From Massilia sp. YIM B02769 (GTDB lineage Bacteria; Pseudomonadota; Gammaproteobacteria; Burkholderiales; Burkholderiaceae_D): 64,000 nucleotides of DNA. A program made the position numbers and the translations under genes. Of the stretch, positions 45,924-58,284 are shown piece after piece (within the stretch, counting starts at the first letter, position 1; each line of letters starts with the position of its first letter). The stretch spans positions 124,001-188,000 of the forward strand of contig NZ_JASNRC010000008.1 of NCBI RefSeq assembly GCF_030411995.1, read 5' to 3'. The notes beneath the pieces were generated by a model, which saw only the letters and a program-made list of their open reading frames with translations, searched no databases and was not told where the DNA came from.

Positions 45924-47714
45924 TCAGAACTGCTCGACATCCAGCGCCAGCACGCCGGCGCTACCCTCGACAATCGCCGAACGCAGGCCCTGCGCACCCG
46001 ACAGGATGTGGTCCGCAAAGAAGCGCGCCGTGGCGATCTTGGCACGCAGGAAAGCAGCATCGCCTTCGCCCGCCTCCAGCTTCTTCTGCGCAACCAGCGC
46101 CGCACGCGCCATCTGCCAGCCGCCCAGCACGATGCCGGCCAGCTTCAGGTAGAGCACGGAACCGGCGAACACGCCCTTGATGTTCGGTTTGACGTTGGCG
46201 ACCACGAAGTCGACCACCTCTTCCAGTGCCGCCGCACCCAGGCCGAGCTGCTTGCGGATGGCCGCGAAATCCTCGCCCTGCACCTCGCCCAGCGCCGCCT
46301 CGACTTCGCGCACCTGGTCGATGATGGCCTTGGCCACGGCGCCACCGTCGCGCGCGGTCTTGCGGCCGACCAGGTCGTTGGCCTGGATCGCGGTCGTGCC
46401 CTCGTAGATGGTCAGGATCTTGGCGTCGCGGTAATGCTGGGCGGCGCCGGTTTCCTCGATGAAGCCCATGCCGCCGTGCACCTGCACGCCGTCGCGCGCC
46501 ACGTTCTCGCTCATCTCGGTCGACCAGCCCTTGATGATCGGGACCAGGTATTCGTAGACGGCCAGGTTAGCGCGGCGCGTGGTCTCGTCGGCGTGGTAGT
46601 GGGCCACGTCCGAGATGCCGGCGCCCACGTACGCCAGCGCACGCGCGGCTTCGGTCTGGGCGCGCATCGACATCAGCATGCGGCGCACATCCGGGTGGTG
46701 GATGATGGCCACCGGGCCGGCGGAGCCAGCCAGGTCGCGCGACTGCACACGCTCCCTGGCAAAGGCCACGGCCTGCTGGTAGGCGCGCTCGGCCAGGCCG
46801 ATGCCCTGCATGCCGACGCCGAAGCGGGCCGCGTTCATCATGATGAACATGTATTCCAGGCCGCGGTTTTCCTCGCCGACCAGGGTGCCGATGGCGCCGC
46901 CGTTGTCGCCGAACTGCAGCACGGCGGTCGGGCTGGCCTTGATGCCGAGCTTGTGCTCGATCGACACGCAGTGGGCGTCGTTGCGCTCGCCCAGGCTGCC
47001 GTCTTCGTTGATCATGAACTTGGGCACGATGAACAGCGAAATCCCCTTCACGCCCGGTGGCGCGTCCGGCGTGCGCGCCAGGACCAGATGGATGATGTTC
47101 TCGGCCATGTCGTGCTCACCGTAGGTGATGAAGATCTTGGTGCCGAAGATTTTATAGGTGCCGTCGCCCTGGGGCACGGCGCGGGTGCGCACGGCGGCCA
47201 GGTCCGAACCGGCCTGCGGCTCGGTCAGGTTCATGGTGCCGGTCCACTTGCCGGTGACCAGTGGCTCGAGGAAGCGCGCCTTCTGCTCTTCGGAGCCGGC
47301 GGTGAGCAATGCCTCGATGGCGCCGTCCGACAGCAGGGCCACCAGCGCGAACGAGATCGAGGCCGCATTCAGCATTTCGGTGCACGGCGTGGCGACGAGC
47401 TTCGGCAAGCCCTGGCCGCCGAATTCGGTCGGGTGCTGCACGCCCTGCCAGCCGGATTCGGCGAATGCCTGGAAAGCCACCTTGAAGCCGGCGGACGTGG
47501 TCACCTGGCCGTCGTGCCAGAAGCTCGGTTCCTTGTCGCTCGGGTGGTTCAGCGGGGCGATGACTTCGCCGCAGAATTTTGCGTTTTCTTCCAGCACCGC
47601 TTCCACGGTATCGATGGTCGCGTCTTCGCAGCCGGGCAGCTGGGAAACAACGTTCAGGCCGGCCAGTTCGTTCATGACGAACAGCATGTCTTTGATCGGG
47701 GCTTGGTAGCTCAC
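45924..47714 (-). CDS. Acyl-CoA dehydrogenase
   Basis: 596 residues from GTG 47714, which has GAGGAG just upstream. Visible are WTGTMNLTEPQAGSDLAAV (flavin and substrate loop), YGEHDMAENI, and GGMGFIEETGAAQHYRDAKI with the TIYEGTTAIQANDLVGRK signature. The extra C-terminal domain is that of the approximately 600-residue acyl-CoA dehydrogenases. It oxidises an acyl-CoA and passes electrons to the ETF encoded upstream. Chain-length preference is not readable. Confidence 0.92.
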   Translation of the reverse strand: MSYQAPIKDMLFVMNELAGLNVVSQLPGCEDATIDTVEAVLEENAKFCGEVIAPLNHPSDKEPSFWHDGQVTTSAGFKVAFQAFAESGWQGVQHPTEFGGQGLPKLVATPCTEMLNAASISFALVALLSDGAIEALLTAGSEEQKARFLEPLVTGKWTGTMNLTEPQAGSDLAAVRTRAVPQGDGTYKIFGTKIFITYGEHDMAENIIHLVLARTPDAPPGVKGISLFIVPKFMINEDGSLGERNDAHCVSIEHKLGIKASPTAVLQFGDNGGAIGTLVGEENRGLEYMFIMMNAARFGVGMQGIGLAERAYQQAVAFARERVQSRDLAGSAGPVAIIHHPDVRRMLMSMRAQTEAARALAYVGAGISDVAHYHADETTRRANLAVYEYLVPIIKGWSTEMSENVARDGVQVHGGMGFIEETGAAQHYRDAKILTIYEGTTAIQANDLVGRKTARDGGAVAKAIIDQVREVEAALGEVQGEDFAAIRKQLGLGAAALEEVVDFVVANVKPNIKGVFAGSVLYLKLAGIVLGGWQMARAALVAQKKLEAGEGDAAFLRAKIATARFFADHILSGAQGLRSAIVEGSAGVLALDVEQF

Positions 47715-47800
47715 CTTGGTCTCCTCGCATTGGATGTAATTCAGGCCACGGTAGCCGGGCAAATTGCCGGACCAGCGTGGCCTGTGTATGTTCTGGCATG

Positions 47801-47922
47801 GTGGGTACGAGTACCCACCCTACGAGCACTGTGGCTCACCGACAACGTAGGGTGGGTTCTTGAACCCACCTGTCACGGTTGCGTCAATGCACGCGAATGG
47901 TGGGTTCGAGAACCCACCCTAC
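47801..47922. repeat. Three REP-like elements between etfA and the dehydrogenase
   Basis: 47801-47824 has inner stem GGGTAC/GTACCC, 47847-47870 has GGGTTC/GAACCC in the opposite orientation, and 47899-47922 has GGGTTC/GAACCC. All keep GTAGGGTGG or its complement. They lie inside what is otherwise one operon. Confidence 0.9.
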
Positions 47923-47924
47923 AT

Positions 47925-48857
47925 TCAGCCCAGCTCTTGCGCCAGCTGCGGAATCACTTCGAACAGGTCGCCGACCAGGCCGTAGTCGGCCACCGAAAAG
48001 ATCGGCGCTTCCGGATCCTTGTTGATGGCGACGATGGTCTTCGAGTCCTTCATGCCGGCCAGGTGCTGGATCGCGCCCGAGATACCGACGGCGATGTACA
48101 GCGACGGGGCGACGATCTTGCCGGTCTGGCCAACCTGCCAGTCGTTCGGCACGTAGCCGGCGTCGACCGCGGCGCGCGAGGCGCCCATGGCGGCGCCCAG
48201 CTTGTCGGCCAGCGGCTCCAGGATCTTGAAGTTGTCGCCCGAGCCCATGCCGCGGCCACCGGAAACGATGATCTTGGCGGCGGTCAGTTCCGGACGGTCC
48301 GACTTGGCCAGCTCGCGGCCCACGAAAGCGGACTTGCCGAAGTCGGCAGCGGCGGCGATCGTTTCCACGGCAGCCGAGCCGCCGGTGCTTGCTGCGGCGT
48401 CGAAGCCGGTGCCGCGCACGGTGATGACTTTCACGCTGTCGCTCGACTGCACGGTGGCGATCGCGTTACCGGCGTAGATCGGACGCTCGAAGGTGTCCGG
48501 CGAATCGACCTTGGTGATTTCCGAGATCTGGGCGACGTCCAGCTTGGCGGCGACGCGCGGCAGGATGTTCTTGCCGTAGGCGGTGGCAGGAGCCAGGATG
48601 TGCGAGTAGGAACCGGCGATGGCCAGGATCTGCTCGGCCACGTTCTCGGCCAGGCCGTCGGCGAAGTAAGCCGCGTCGGCGACCAGCACTTTCGCGACGC
48701 CGGCGATCCCTGCTGCGGCTTCGGCGGCGGCGCCGCAGTTCGAGCCGGCGACCAGGACGTGGACGTCGCCGCCGCACTGGGCGGCCGCGGTCACGGTGTG
48801 GTGGGTTGCGCCCTTCAGGGAGCCATTGTCGTGTTCAGCAATTACGAGTGCGACCAT
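47925..48857 (-). CDS. etfA: Electron transfer flavoprotein alpha subunit
   Basis: 310 residues. [27 protein letters not shown] opens the FAD domain in two stretches; [26 protein letters not shown] and [20 protein letters not shown] are the ETF-alpha signature and FAD-binding end. With EtfB it carries electrons from acyl-CoA dehydrogenases to the respiratory chain. It begins 14 bases behind etfB. Confidence 0.97.
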   Translation of the reverse strand: MVALVIAEHDNGSLKGATHHTVTAAAQCGGDVHVLVAGSNCGAAAEAAAGIAGVAKVLVADAAYFADGLAENVAEQILAIAGSYSHILAPATAYGKNILPRVAAKLDVAQISEITKVDSPDTFERPIYAGNAIATVQSSDSVKVITVRGTGFDAAASTGGSAAVETIAAAADFGKSAFVGRELAKSDRPELTAAKIIVSGGRGMGSGDNFKILEPLADKLGAAMGASRAAVDAGYVPNDWQVGQTGKIVAPSLYIAVGISGAIQHLAGMKDSKTIVAINKDPEAPIFSVADYGLVGDLFEVIPQLAQELG

Positions 48858-48871
48858 GATGTGTCCTATAT

Positions 48872-49621
48872 TTAGATGACTTTGGCTTCAGTGCGCAGTT
48901 TCTGCACCAGGGTGGCGACGTCCGGCACCTTCACGCCGGCCGAGCGCTTGGCCGGCTCGGCGACTTTCAGGGTCTTCAGGCGCGGGGTCACGTCGACGCC
49001 CAGGTCTTCCGGCTTGACGGTTTCCAGTGGCTTCTTCTTGGCCTTCATGATGTTCGGCAGCGTCACGTAGCGCGGCTCGTTCAGGCGCAGGTCGGTGGTG
49101 ACGATGGCCGGCAGGCTCAAGGCCACGGTTTCCAGGCCGCCGTCGACTTCGCGGGTCACGGTCACCTTGCCGTCTTCCAGCACCACTTTCGAGGCGAAGG
49201 TCGCTTGCGGCCAACCCAGCAGGGCTGCCAGCATCTGGCCGGTCTGGTTCGAGTCGTCGTCGATGGCCTGCTTGCCGAGGATGATCAGCTGCGGCTGCTC
49301 TTTATCGGCCAGCGCCTTCATGATCTTGGCCACGGCCAGCGGCTCGGTGTCGCCGGCGGTTTCCACCAGGATGCCGCGGTCGGCGCCGATCGCCATGCCG
49401 GTGCGCAGGGTTTCCTGGCACTGCGGCACACCGACCGACACTGCCACCACCTCGGTGACCTTGCCGGCTTCCTTCAAACGGGTCGCTTCTTCGAGCGCGA
49501 TTTCGTCGAACGGGTTCATCGACATTTTGACGTTGGCGATATCGACGCCGCTGCCGTCGGACTTGACGCGGACCTTGACGTTATAGTCGACCACGCGTTT
49601 GACGGGTACCAGGACTTTCAT
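48872..49621 (-). CDS. etfB: Electron transfer flavoprotein beta subunit
   Basis: 249 residues: [63 protein letters not shown] and [27 protein letters not shown] (ETF-beta signature). It binds AMP and half of the flavin site. First gene of etfB-etfA-dehydrogenase; a TATAAT stands about 50 bases upstream. Confidence 0.97.
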   Translation of the reverse strand: MKVLVPVKRVVDYNVKVRVKSDGSGVDIANVKMSMNPFDEIALEEATRLKEAGKVTEVVAVSVGVPQCQETLRTGMAIGADRGILVETAGDTEPLAVAKIMKALADKEQPQLIILGKQAIDDDSNQTGQMLAALLGWPQATFASKVVLEDGKVTVTREVDGGLETVALSLPAIVTTDLRLNEPRYVTLPNIMKAKKKPLETVKPEDLGVDVTPRLKTLKVAEPAKRSAGVKVPDVATLVQKLRTEAKVI

Positions 49622-49669
49622 AGGTGTGCCTTTGAAAAATGGAAGAGTAGGACAGCTAAAGTGGCCTAG

Positions 49670-49717
49670 ATTATAAGAGATAAACTGCTGCCAAACCGGA
49701 TTAAAGCACGATCGTGC
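49670..49717 (-). promoter_or_regulatory. etfB promoter with upstream GCACGATCGTGC palindrome
   Basis: A perfect TATAAT lies at 49675-49670 on the minus strand; the -35 is weak. A perfect 12-bp palindrome GCACGATCGTGC at 49706-49717 is centred about 50 bases before the expected start and is a plausible operator. An ATCGTGC half-site recurs near 49747. Confidence 0.55.
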
Positions 49718-49839
49718 GATTTTTGGCTAGAGTGAATCTTCGAAATCGTGCTCAACGACTAAGAATCCGTGAAAATCAGGAGGGAACGGACGGGGCAAGG
49801 AAGCCGCCCCGCCGCTTGGCGCCGCGTGCACCGGAAGGT

Positions 49840-50097
49840 TTATTTACGGCGCATCAGGAAGGTAAACTCGCCGTTTTCGGCGGTGTGGGCCAGCAAGGCA
49901 TTGCCGGTCTGCTTGGCAAATGCCTGGAAGTCACGCACGGAGCCGGTGTCGGTGGCCACGATGCGCAGGACTTGCCCGCTTTCCATCTCGGCCAGCGCCT
50001 TCTTGGCTTTCAGGATGGGCAAGGGACAGTTCAGTCCGCGCGCATCCAGGTCTTTCTGGAACTCCATGGTGTCAATGTCGATAATGGTGTCGCTCAT
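49840..50097 (-). CDS. TusA-family sulfur carrier protein
   Basis: 85 residues. LDARGLNCPLPILKAKKALAEM holds the single active Cys in the CPxP motif of TusA/SirA proteins, and FLMRRK is at the C-terminus. It relays sulfane sulfur, for example to tRNA thiolation or cofactor synthesis. It has an N-terminal extension of about 15 residues compared with E. coli TusA. It stands alone. Confidence 0.92.
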   Translation of the reverse strand: MSDTIIDIDTMEFQKDLDARGLNCPLPILKAKKALAEMESGQVLRIVATDTGSVRDFQAFAKQTGNALLAHTAENGEFTFLMRRK

Positions 50098-50337
50098 CGC
50101 TCGCCTGCTAGGTGGTGGTACTGAAATCGCATACTACTCCAATTCGCGCAGTATGACGCAGCGCACCAAAATAGTCACACATTGTTGCAGGGCTACAACC
50201 GAAGCACGAAAGTGACGGGAACGCTTGCACTGTCATGCGACATGTGCTCATCAATAAGCACCGGGGCGGTGCACGAGGTGATTCGGCCATGCCGTGGCAT
50301 CGGCCTGCACGCGCCGGAGATGCCGTCCATTCCCGGC
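50098..50337. other. Gap between tusA-like gene and alaS terminator
   Basis: 240 bases with no supported gene, RNA or repeat. One TAGGTGG-like stretch near the tusA start is too short to be called a REP element. Confidence 0.4.
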
Positions 50338-50369
50338 AAAAAAAAACGCCGCATGGAGCGGCGTTTTTT
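50338..50369 (-). terminator. Intrinsic terminator of alaS
   Basis: AAAAAACGCCGC/GCGGCGTTTTTT with an ATGGA loop. On the minus strand the stem is followed by nine T. Confidence 0.92.
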
Positions 50370-50393
50370 GAAGCAAAGCGGAAGCGCGGTGGC

Positions 50394-53006
<2,613 letters not shown>

Positions 53007-53125
53007 GTTGGCGGATGCGGAAAGAGAGCAGTACGGTATATAAAGGAAACGATTATATCAGTCACTGGTAACTTATTTATATGGTGTGCTGCGGGGGTCG
53101 TGTCCGCGAGTCCGCAGCGTCTTCC

Positions 53126-53270
53126 GTAGGGTGGGCACCCCGTGCCCACGCGGATTCAAGATACCAATAACAGTGCAGGCAACAGCCCCACGCGCGTATG
53201 CAAGCGATTTTCGGTTGGCGGCGCCGATGATCGTTCGATGACACCGCGTGGACACAGGTGTCCACCCTAC
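53126..53270. repeat. Two opposed REP-like elements
   Basis: GTAGGGTGGGCACCCCGTGC plus CCACGCG at 53126-53152, and CGCGTGGACACAGGTGTCCA plus CCCTAC at 53245-53270. They face each other in the gap between alaS and gdpD; the second ends inside the gdpD stop region. Confidence 0.88.
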
Positions 53271-54034
53271 CCGGGCCCGATCAAATCGATGCGGTCGGTA
53301 CAAAAGGCATCCACGCCCCACCCCAGCAGCGCACGGGCACGCGCCGGCTCGTTCACGGTATAGCAAAACAGCGCGAATCCCGCCGCCTTCACCGCCTCGG
53401 CCAATTCGCGCGTCAAATGCCGATGATTCACATGCACCGCCACCGCCTCCACGGCCCGCACCCGCCGCTCCCAATCCGGCGGCAGTTCGCTCATCAACAG
53501 CGCCCTCGGCACCTCGGGCGCCACCTCGCGCGCCGACTCCAGCGCCAGCTCGCTGAACGACGACAGCAGCGGCACCTCCGCCCAGCGCCCGGCCGCGATC
53601 TCGTCGGCAAACATGGCCGCAGCAATCCGCGCCACCGTCCCGCCGGTCTCGATGTCATACCCCGGCGCCGGCTTGATCTCCATGTTCATCCACACGCCAT
53701 GCGCCTTGCAGAATCCCGCGTATTCGACGAACAGCGGCACCGGCTCGCCATCGAACGCCCGCCCGAACCAGCTCCCGGCATCCATCGCCGCCAGCTCCAA
53801 CCCATCGTAATCGAACACATTCCCTGCCCCGACCACCGTGCGGCCGAGATAAGGATCGTGCATCACCACCGCCACCCCATCGCGCGCCAGCATGATGTCG
53901 TATTCGATGGCCCGGAACCCGCGCCGCATGCCTTCCAGCAGCCCAGCCATGGTGTTTTCCGGCGCCAGCGTGCCGCCGCCGCGGTGCGCCAACACGCGTT
54001 GGGGGTAAACCCAGCCAGGAAAGGCCGGGCTCAT
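53267..54034 (-). CDS. Glycerophosphodiester phosphodiesterase
   Basis: 255 residues of the GDPD TIM barrel: LAHRGGGTLAPENT (15-28), EYDIMLARDGVAVVMHD with the metal-binding Glu/Asp and second His, and EIKPAPG. It releases glycerol 3-phosphate from glycerophosphodiesters. There is no signal peptide, so it resembles cytosolic UgpQ. The ATG overlaps the stop of the DUF1294 gene by four bases. Confidence 0.92.
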   Translation of the reverse strand: MSPAFPGWVYPQRVLAHRGGGTLAPENTMAGLLEGMRRGFRAIEYDIMLARDGVAVVMHDPYLGRTVVGAGNVFDYDGLELAAMDAGSWFGRAFDGEPVPLFVEYAGFCKAHGVWMNMEIKPAPGYDIETGGTVARIAAAMFADEIAAGRWAEVPLLSSFSELALESAREVAPEVPRALLMSELPPDWERRVRAVEAVAVHVNHRHLTRELAEAVKAAGFALFCYTVNEPARARALLGWGVDAFCTDRIDLIGPG

Positions 54035-54372
54035 GCGCCAGCCATCCGCGAAGAGAGATATACGAAGCCCGCCACATTCGCCGCCACCGTCATCCAGAAC
54101 AAGCGCTGGAACGACCGCTTCGTCGACTTGTGCCGCAGCCATTGCTGGGCCAACAGCCCACCCGGCCAGCCGCCCACCAACCCCAGCAGCAATAAGGTGC
54201 GCTCCGGCGTGCGCCAGCCGCCCTTCCTCGCCGCCGACTTGTCGATCGCATAGGCCACGAAGCAACTGAGACTGGTCACAACATAGGCGCCGGCCACCAG
54301 CCAGGGCAAGTCCCAGGCCAGTGCCGCGCCGGCGTACAGAAAGGCAAAGAGGAGCAAAGGCAGATAAGGCAT
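54031..54372 (-). CDS. DUF1294 membrane protein
   Basis: 113 residues with two N-terminal membrane segments. SFVAYAIDKSAARKGGWRTPE (read as SCFVAYAIDKSAA... in this copy) and LLLGLVGGWPGGLLAQQWLRHKSTK are the DUF1294 hallmark. Function unknown. Its TGA overlaps the gdpD ATG (ATGA), so the two form a coupled pair. Confidence 0.88.
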   Translation of the reverse strand: MPYLPLLLFAFLYAGAALAWDLPWLVAGAYVVTSLSCFVAYAIDKSAARKGGWRTPERTLLLLGLVGGWPGGLLAQQWLRHKSTKRSFQRLFWMTVAANVAGFVYLSSRMAGA

Positions 54373-54516
54373 CCCATCAGCTTAGCGCGGGCGGCCCGTA
54401 ATTACCAGCCGGCAGCGAATGCCGGTTTTTCTCTGTTGTGCGTTCGTCAGCGTACCGAAACGCAGTGCTCAACCGTCCTACCCTTTCGCTTCAACGTCAA
54501 TGAAGCAGGAGGACAC

Positions 54517-55482
54517 ATGGGTTTTGATTTAGGGAACTTGCTCGGGCAATACCTGGGCGGCGGCGCCAACACGGCGCAGGCATCGGACGATTTCGACCGC
54601 GCAGCGCAAGCGGCGCCGCGCGACACCCTCGCACAAGGCCTGGCCCAGGCATTGCGCTCGGACCAGACGCCACCCTTCCCGCAGATGCTGGCCCAGATGT
54701 TCGGCAACAGCAATCCAGACCAGCGTGCGGGCATGCTGAACCAGTTGATCGCCGGCGCCGGCCCTGGCCTGCTGGGCAAGCTGGGCGGCCTGTTCGGTGG
54801 CAATGCCGGCGGCAAGATCACGCCGGAACAGGCTTCGCAAGTCTCGGAGCAGCAGATCAAGGACATCGCCGAACAGGCGCAGAAGGAAAACCCTGGCATC
54901 CTCGACCGCATGGGCGAGTTCTATGCCGAACACCCGACCGCCGTGAAGGCCATCGGCGCCACCGCGCTGGCCGTTGCACTCGGCGCCATGGCGCAGGGCA
55001 TCCAGCGCCGCAATTCAACTTCCACCCCCGAAAAGGAGAACAACGTGGGCATCCTGAGCAATATCTTCCATAAGATCTTCCCGCAGAAATCGGCCCCGGC
55101 GCCGCAGCAAAACGCGCCAGCCGCCGCACCGGCACCGGCCGCGCCTGCCCAGCCTGCAGGCCAGGCCGCACCGAACCCGGCCCCGACCGCCCCAGCCGCC
55201 GCCGCCCCGGCCTCGACCCTGAACCAGCAGGTCGACGTGGAAGAAATCCTGAACGCCAAGCTGAAAGCCTCGGGCCAGCAGCTGAACTGGCGCACCTCGA
55301 TCGTCGACCTGATGAAGCTGCTCGACCTCGACTCCAGCCTGGCCGCGCGCAAGGAACTCGCCGCCGAGCTGCACTACAGCGGCGACACAAGCGACTCGGC
55401 CTCGATGAACATCTGGCTGCACAAGCAGGTCATGAAGAAGCTGGCCGAAAACGGCGGCAAGGTGCCGGCCGACCTGCAATAA
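54517..55482 (+). CDS. DUF3597 protein fused to an uncharacterised membrane-associated N-terminus
   Basis: 321 residues. Residues 1-175 start MGFDLGNLLGQYLGGG, are Gly/Gln/Ala-rich, and contain one hydrophobic stretch (AIGATALAVALGAMAQ, about 150-165); a weak likeness to YidB/DUF937 proteins is all I can offer. Residues 177-321 are a complete DUF3597 protein: GILSNIFHKIFPQK, an Ala/Pro linker, then LNWRTSIVDLMKLLDLDSSL and ELHYSGDTSDSASMNIWLHK. Normally DUF3597 starts its own gene. At the junction there is a strong internal ribosome site and GTG. AGGAGG precedes ATG 54517. Confidence 0.75.
   Translation: MGFDLGNLLGQYLGGGANTAQASDDFDRAAQAAPRDTLAQGLAQALRSDQTPPFPQMLAQMFGNSNPDQRAGMLNQLIAGAGPGLLGKLGGLFGGNAGGKITPEQASQVSEQQIKDIAEQAQKENPGILDRMGEFYAEHPTAVKAIGATALAVALGAMAQGIQRRNSTSTPEKENNVGILSNIFHKIFPQKSAPAPQQNAPAAAPAPAAPAQPAGQAAPNPAPTAPAAAAPASTLNQQVDVEEILNAKLKASGQQLNWRTSIVDLMKLLDLDSSLAARKELAAELHYSGDTSDSASMNIWLHKQVMKKLAENGGKVPADLQ
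55031..55047 (+). promoter_or_regulatory. Internal ribosome-binding site and GTG at the DUF3597 junction
   Basis: AAAAGGAGAACAAC directly precedes GTG 55045, in frame with the large gene. Translation from here would give a 145-residue DUF3597 protein with the family's usual N-terminus. Confidence 0.6.
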
Positions 55483-55514
55483 GGCTTTGCGTTAGCGGTA
55501 GTTAGGGTAGTTAA

Positions 55515-55558
55515 GGCTCAAGGACTGCGCCGGCATTGCCGCCGCCGGTCCTTGAGCC
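55515..55558. terminator. Hairpin between convergent genes
   Basis: GGCTCAAGGAC and GTCCTTGAGCC pair perfectly over 11 bases, with an inner GCCGGC/GCCGGT-type stem. No T run follows, but it sits between converging genes and is a likely bidirectional terminator. Confidence 0.65.
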
Positions 55559-55564
55559 GATCCT

Positions 55565-56614
55565 TCAATCCGCCAGCGTCGTGTTCGCCGCGGTTCCGCA
55601 CGAGAAGCAGAACCGCGCGAACGCGTTCTTGCGCGTGTTGCAGCAGCCGCAGCGGTCGAACAGGCCGATGCCGCAGTGCGGGCAATAATCGATGCTCGTG
55701 TCCTTTAAATCCACCGTACGCTCGCAGCCCGGGCACACGCTCTTGGCCAGGCGCTGCAAGGCCATGTCGTAGCGCATGGTCTGGCGCCGCGCCACGTCGG
55801 GCAGCGCCTCGGTTTCCTTCTGGCGCGCCAGGTAAGCCTGCAGCGACAGGATCGCATAGCGCCCCACCACCACCGTCACCACGATCCCCACCAGGTAGCG
55901 CACATAGCCGCCATAGCTCGGCAAATAAGGCACCAGCTCGAAGAAGAAGGCGAACAGGGCAAAGTAGATGAAGCCCCAGGCGAAGGGCCACCAGGTGCTC
56001 TTGCGCTTGTGCTTGAACAGCCAGCCGGCGACCGCCAGCAGCGGCAGGGTCAACGCCAGCCGGTACAGGAAGACACGCAATTCCTTGGAACGCGCCGCTT
56101 CATAGTGCGCCTGCATGGCCGGGGCTTCCAGCGCCTGCCAGTTGCGCTCCACGCTTTCGGCCTGCTGGGTGGCGTCGAGCATGGCCTGGCGCTGGGCTTC
56201 CACCGCGCCCAGGGCCTTGCGCTCCTCGGCTTCCAGGGCGTCGAGCGCTTTCGTGCGGGTGATGAGTTCGGTGTCCTGGTCGGGCCGCGCCGTGACCCGG
56301 CGCGTGGCGAGCCAGTTATCGAAGGAGGCACGGGCCGAGGCCGTGTTCGAGCGCGCCACCTCGTGCTGCTGTTCGGCTTGCTGGAGCGCGGCTCGGGCGG
56401 CGGTCTGCTTGTGCTCGGCCGCATCGCGCTGGGATTGGAGCGCGGCAAGGCGCTGCGGGTCCATGAACTGCTCGACCGTCAGGGGCGCCTCGACGTCCCA
56501 CAGATTTTCGACGATCTTGCCGCCCAGCCCGATCAGGAAGGCGGCGAAAATGAAAGCAACCAGCCACAGTGCGCGGCCCATCCACCGCTCGGTCAAGCGC
56601 AACCCTTTTGACAT
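55565..56614 (-). CDS. Membrane protein with coiled coil and C-terminal zinc ribbons
   Basis: 349 residues. One N-terminal membrane helix (ALWLVAFIFAAFLIGLGG) is followed by a long coiled coil (about 60-180), three further membrane helices (about 190-270), and a C-terminal double zinc ribbon with CPGC, CPHC, CGCC and CFSC knuckles. Topology suggests a periplasmic coiled coil and cytoplasmic zinc ribbons. I do not recognise a named family. ATG 56614 gives a clean membrane start. Confidence 0.75.
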   Translation of the reverse strand: MSKGLRLTERWMGRALWLVAFIFAAFLIGLGGKIVENLWDVEAPLTVEQFMDPQRLAALQSQRDAAEHKQTAARAALQQAEQQHEVARSNTASARASFDNWLATRRVTARPDQDTELITRTKALDALEAEERKALGAVEAQRQAMLDATQQAESVERNWQALEAPAMQAHYEAARSKELRVFLYRLALTLPLLAVAGWLFKHKRKSTWWPFAWGFIYFALFAFFFELVPYLPSYGGYVRYLVGIVVTVVVGRYAILSLQAYLARQKETEALPDVARRQTMRYDMALQRLAKSVCPGCERTVDLKDTSIDYCPHCGIGLFDRCGCCNTRKNAFARFCFSCGTAANTTLAD

Positions 56615-56726
56615 GATGACAAGCTCCTCGAATGACGATGGAGCGCAGCTTGTCACATGTCAAAGCGAGGGGCCAGCTGGCAGAACGAAGGAGCATGCCG
56701 CGATACCGGGGGTATCGGAAAGTGGC

Positions 56727-56892
56727 GTAGGGTGGTCGGCTCCACCCGGGTGGTGGAAAGCACGCTGCGTGGACGCCGCCCACGCGTTCAAGCGGCTCCA
56801 GAACCGTCACGGCAATTCACAGGATCGTTGAACGCGTGGCCGGCGCACCCGTCGCGTGTATTCACGCCAGGGGGTATAGCCGTCCACCCTAC
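56727..56892. repeat. Composite REP-like element, inverted pair
   Basis: The left half runs from GTAGGGTGG to CCCACGCGTTCAA (ending 56791); the right half begins TTGAACGCGTGG (56827) and ends CCACCCTAC (56892). ACGCGTTCAA and TTGAACGCGT are exact complements. It fills the gap behind trpS. Confidence 0.82.
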
Positions 56893-56922
56893 ATCATGGC
56901 AACGCGAACGGCGCCACCAACA

Positions 56923-57963
<1,041 letters not shown>

Positions 57964-58007
57964 CGGGTTTCCGGTTCCTAGTGGTGCCCCGATCCTGCCG
58001 CGCTAAA

Positions 58008-58038
58008 CGAAAAACGCCACCTGAATCGAGGCGGCGTT
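58008..58038 (-). terminator. Attenuator terminator in the trpS leader
   Basis: On the minus strand AACGCCGCCT and AGGTGGCGTT pair over ten bases (one G-U), loop CGATTC, followed by TTTTTCGTTT. It stands between the leader peptide and trpS; no other minus-strand gene ends here. Confidence 0.85.
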
Positions 58039-58071
58039 CATCGAGTCACATCTTCTCTGGGCCGCGCGCTG

Positions 58072-58122
58072 TCAGCGGCGCCACCAGGTGCAGAGCGAAC
58101 GATGTGGTTTCAAGAAATTCAT
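58072..58122 (-). CDS. trpS leader peptide with tandem Trp codons
   Basis: A 16-residue frame MNFLKPHRSLCTWWRR, ATG 58122 to TGA 58072. The two adjacent TGG codons lie near the end, as in known Trp leader peptides. The stop lies 33 bases before the attenuator hairpin. No ribosome site is visible; the ATG is close to a possible transcription start, so leaderless translation is possible. An in-frame ATG three codons upstream is an alternative start. Confidence 0.7.
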   Translation of the reverse strand: MNFLKPHRSLCTWWRR

Positions 58123-58129
58123 GGGTGGC

Positions 58130-58160
58130 ATGGTTGCAGGTTGGCGGCGCGCTGTCAACC
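58130..58160 (-). promoter_or_regulatory. Possible trpS leader promoter inside a dyad
   Basis: On the minus strand TTGACA (58158-58153), a 17-base spacer and AACCAT (58135-58130). The -10 is weak (three of six). The -35 lies in the imperfect dyad GGTTG...CAACC (58139-58160), which could bind a regulator. Confidence 0.4.
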
Positions 58161-58284
58161 GCGCGTTGCGACAATTGCACTTATTGATCGGGACAGGGGG
58201 ACCCGGCTAACCAGACCGAACTTTCTGCTTTCGGCGGCCATCTAAAAAATTCGCTGTTGTCAAAATTATAAAGAGTGGTGATTT

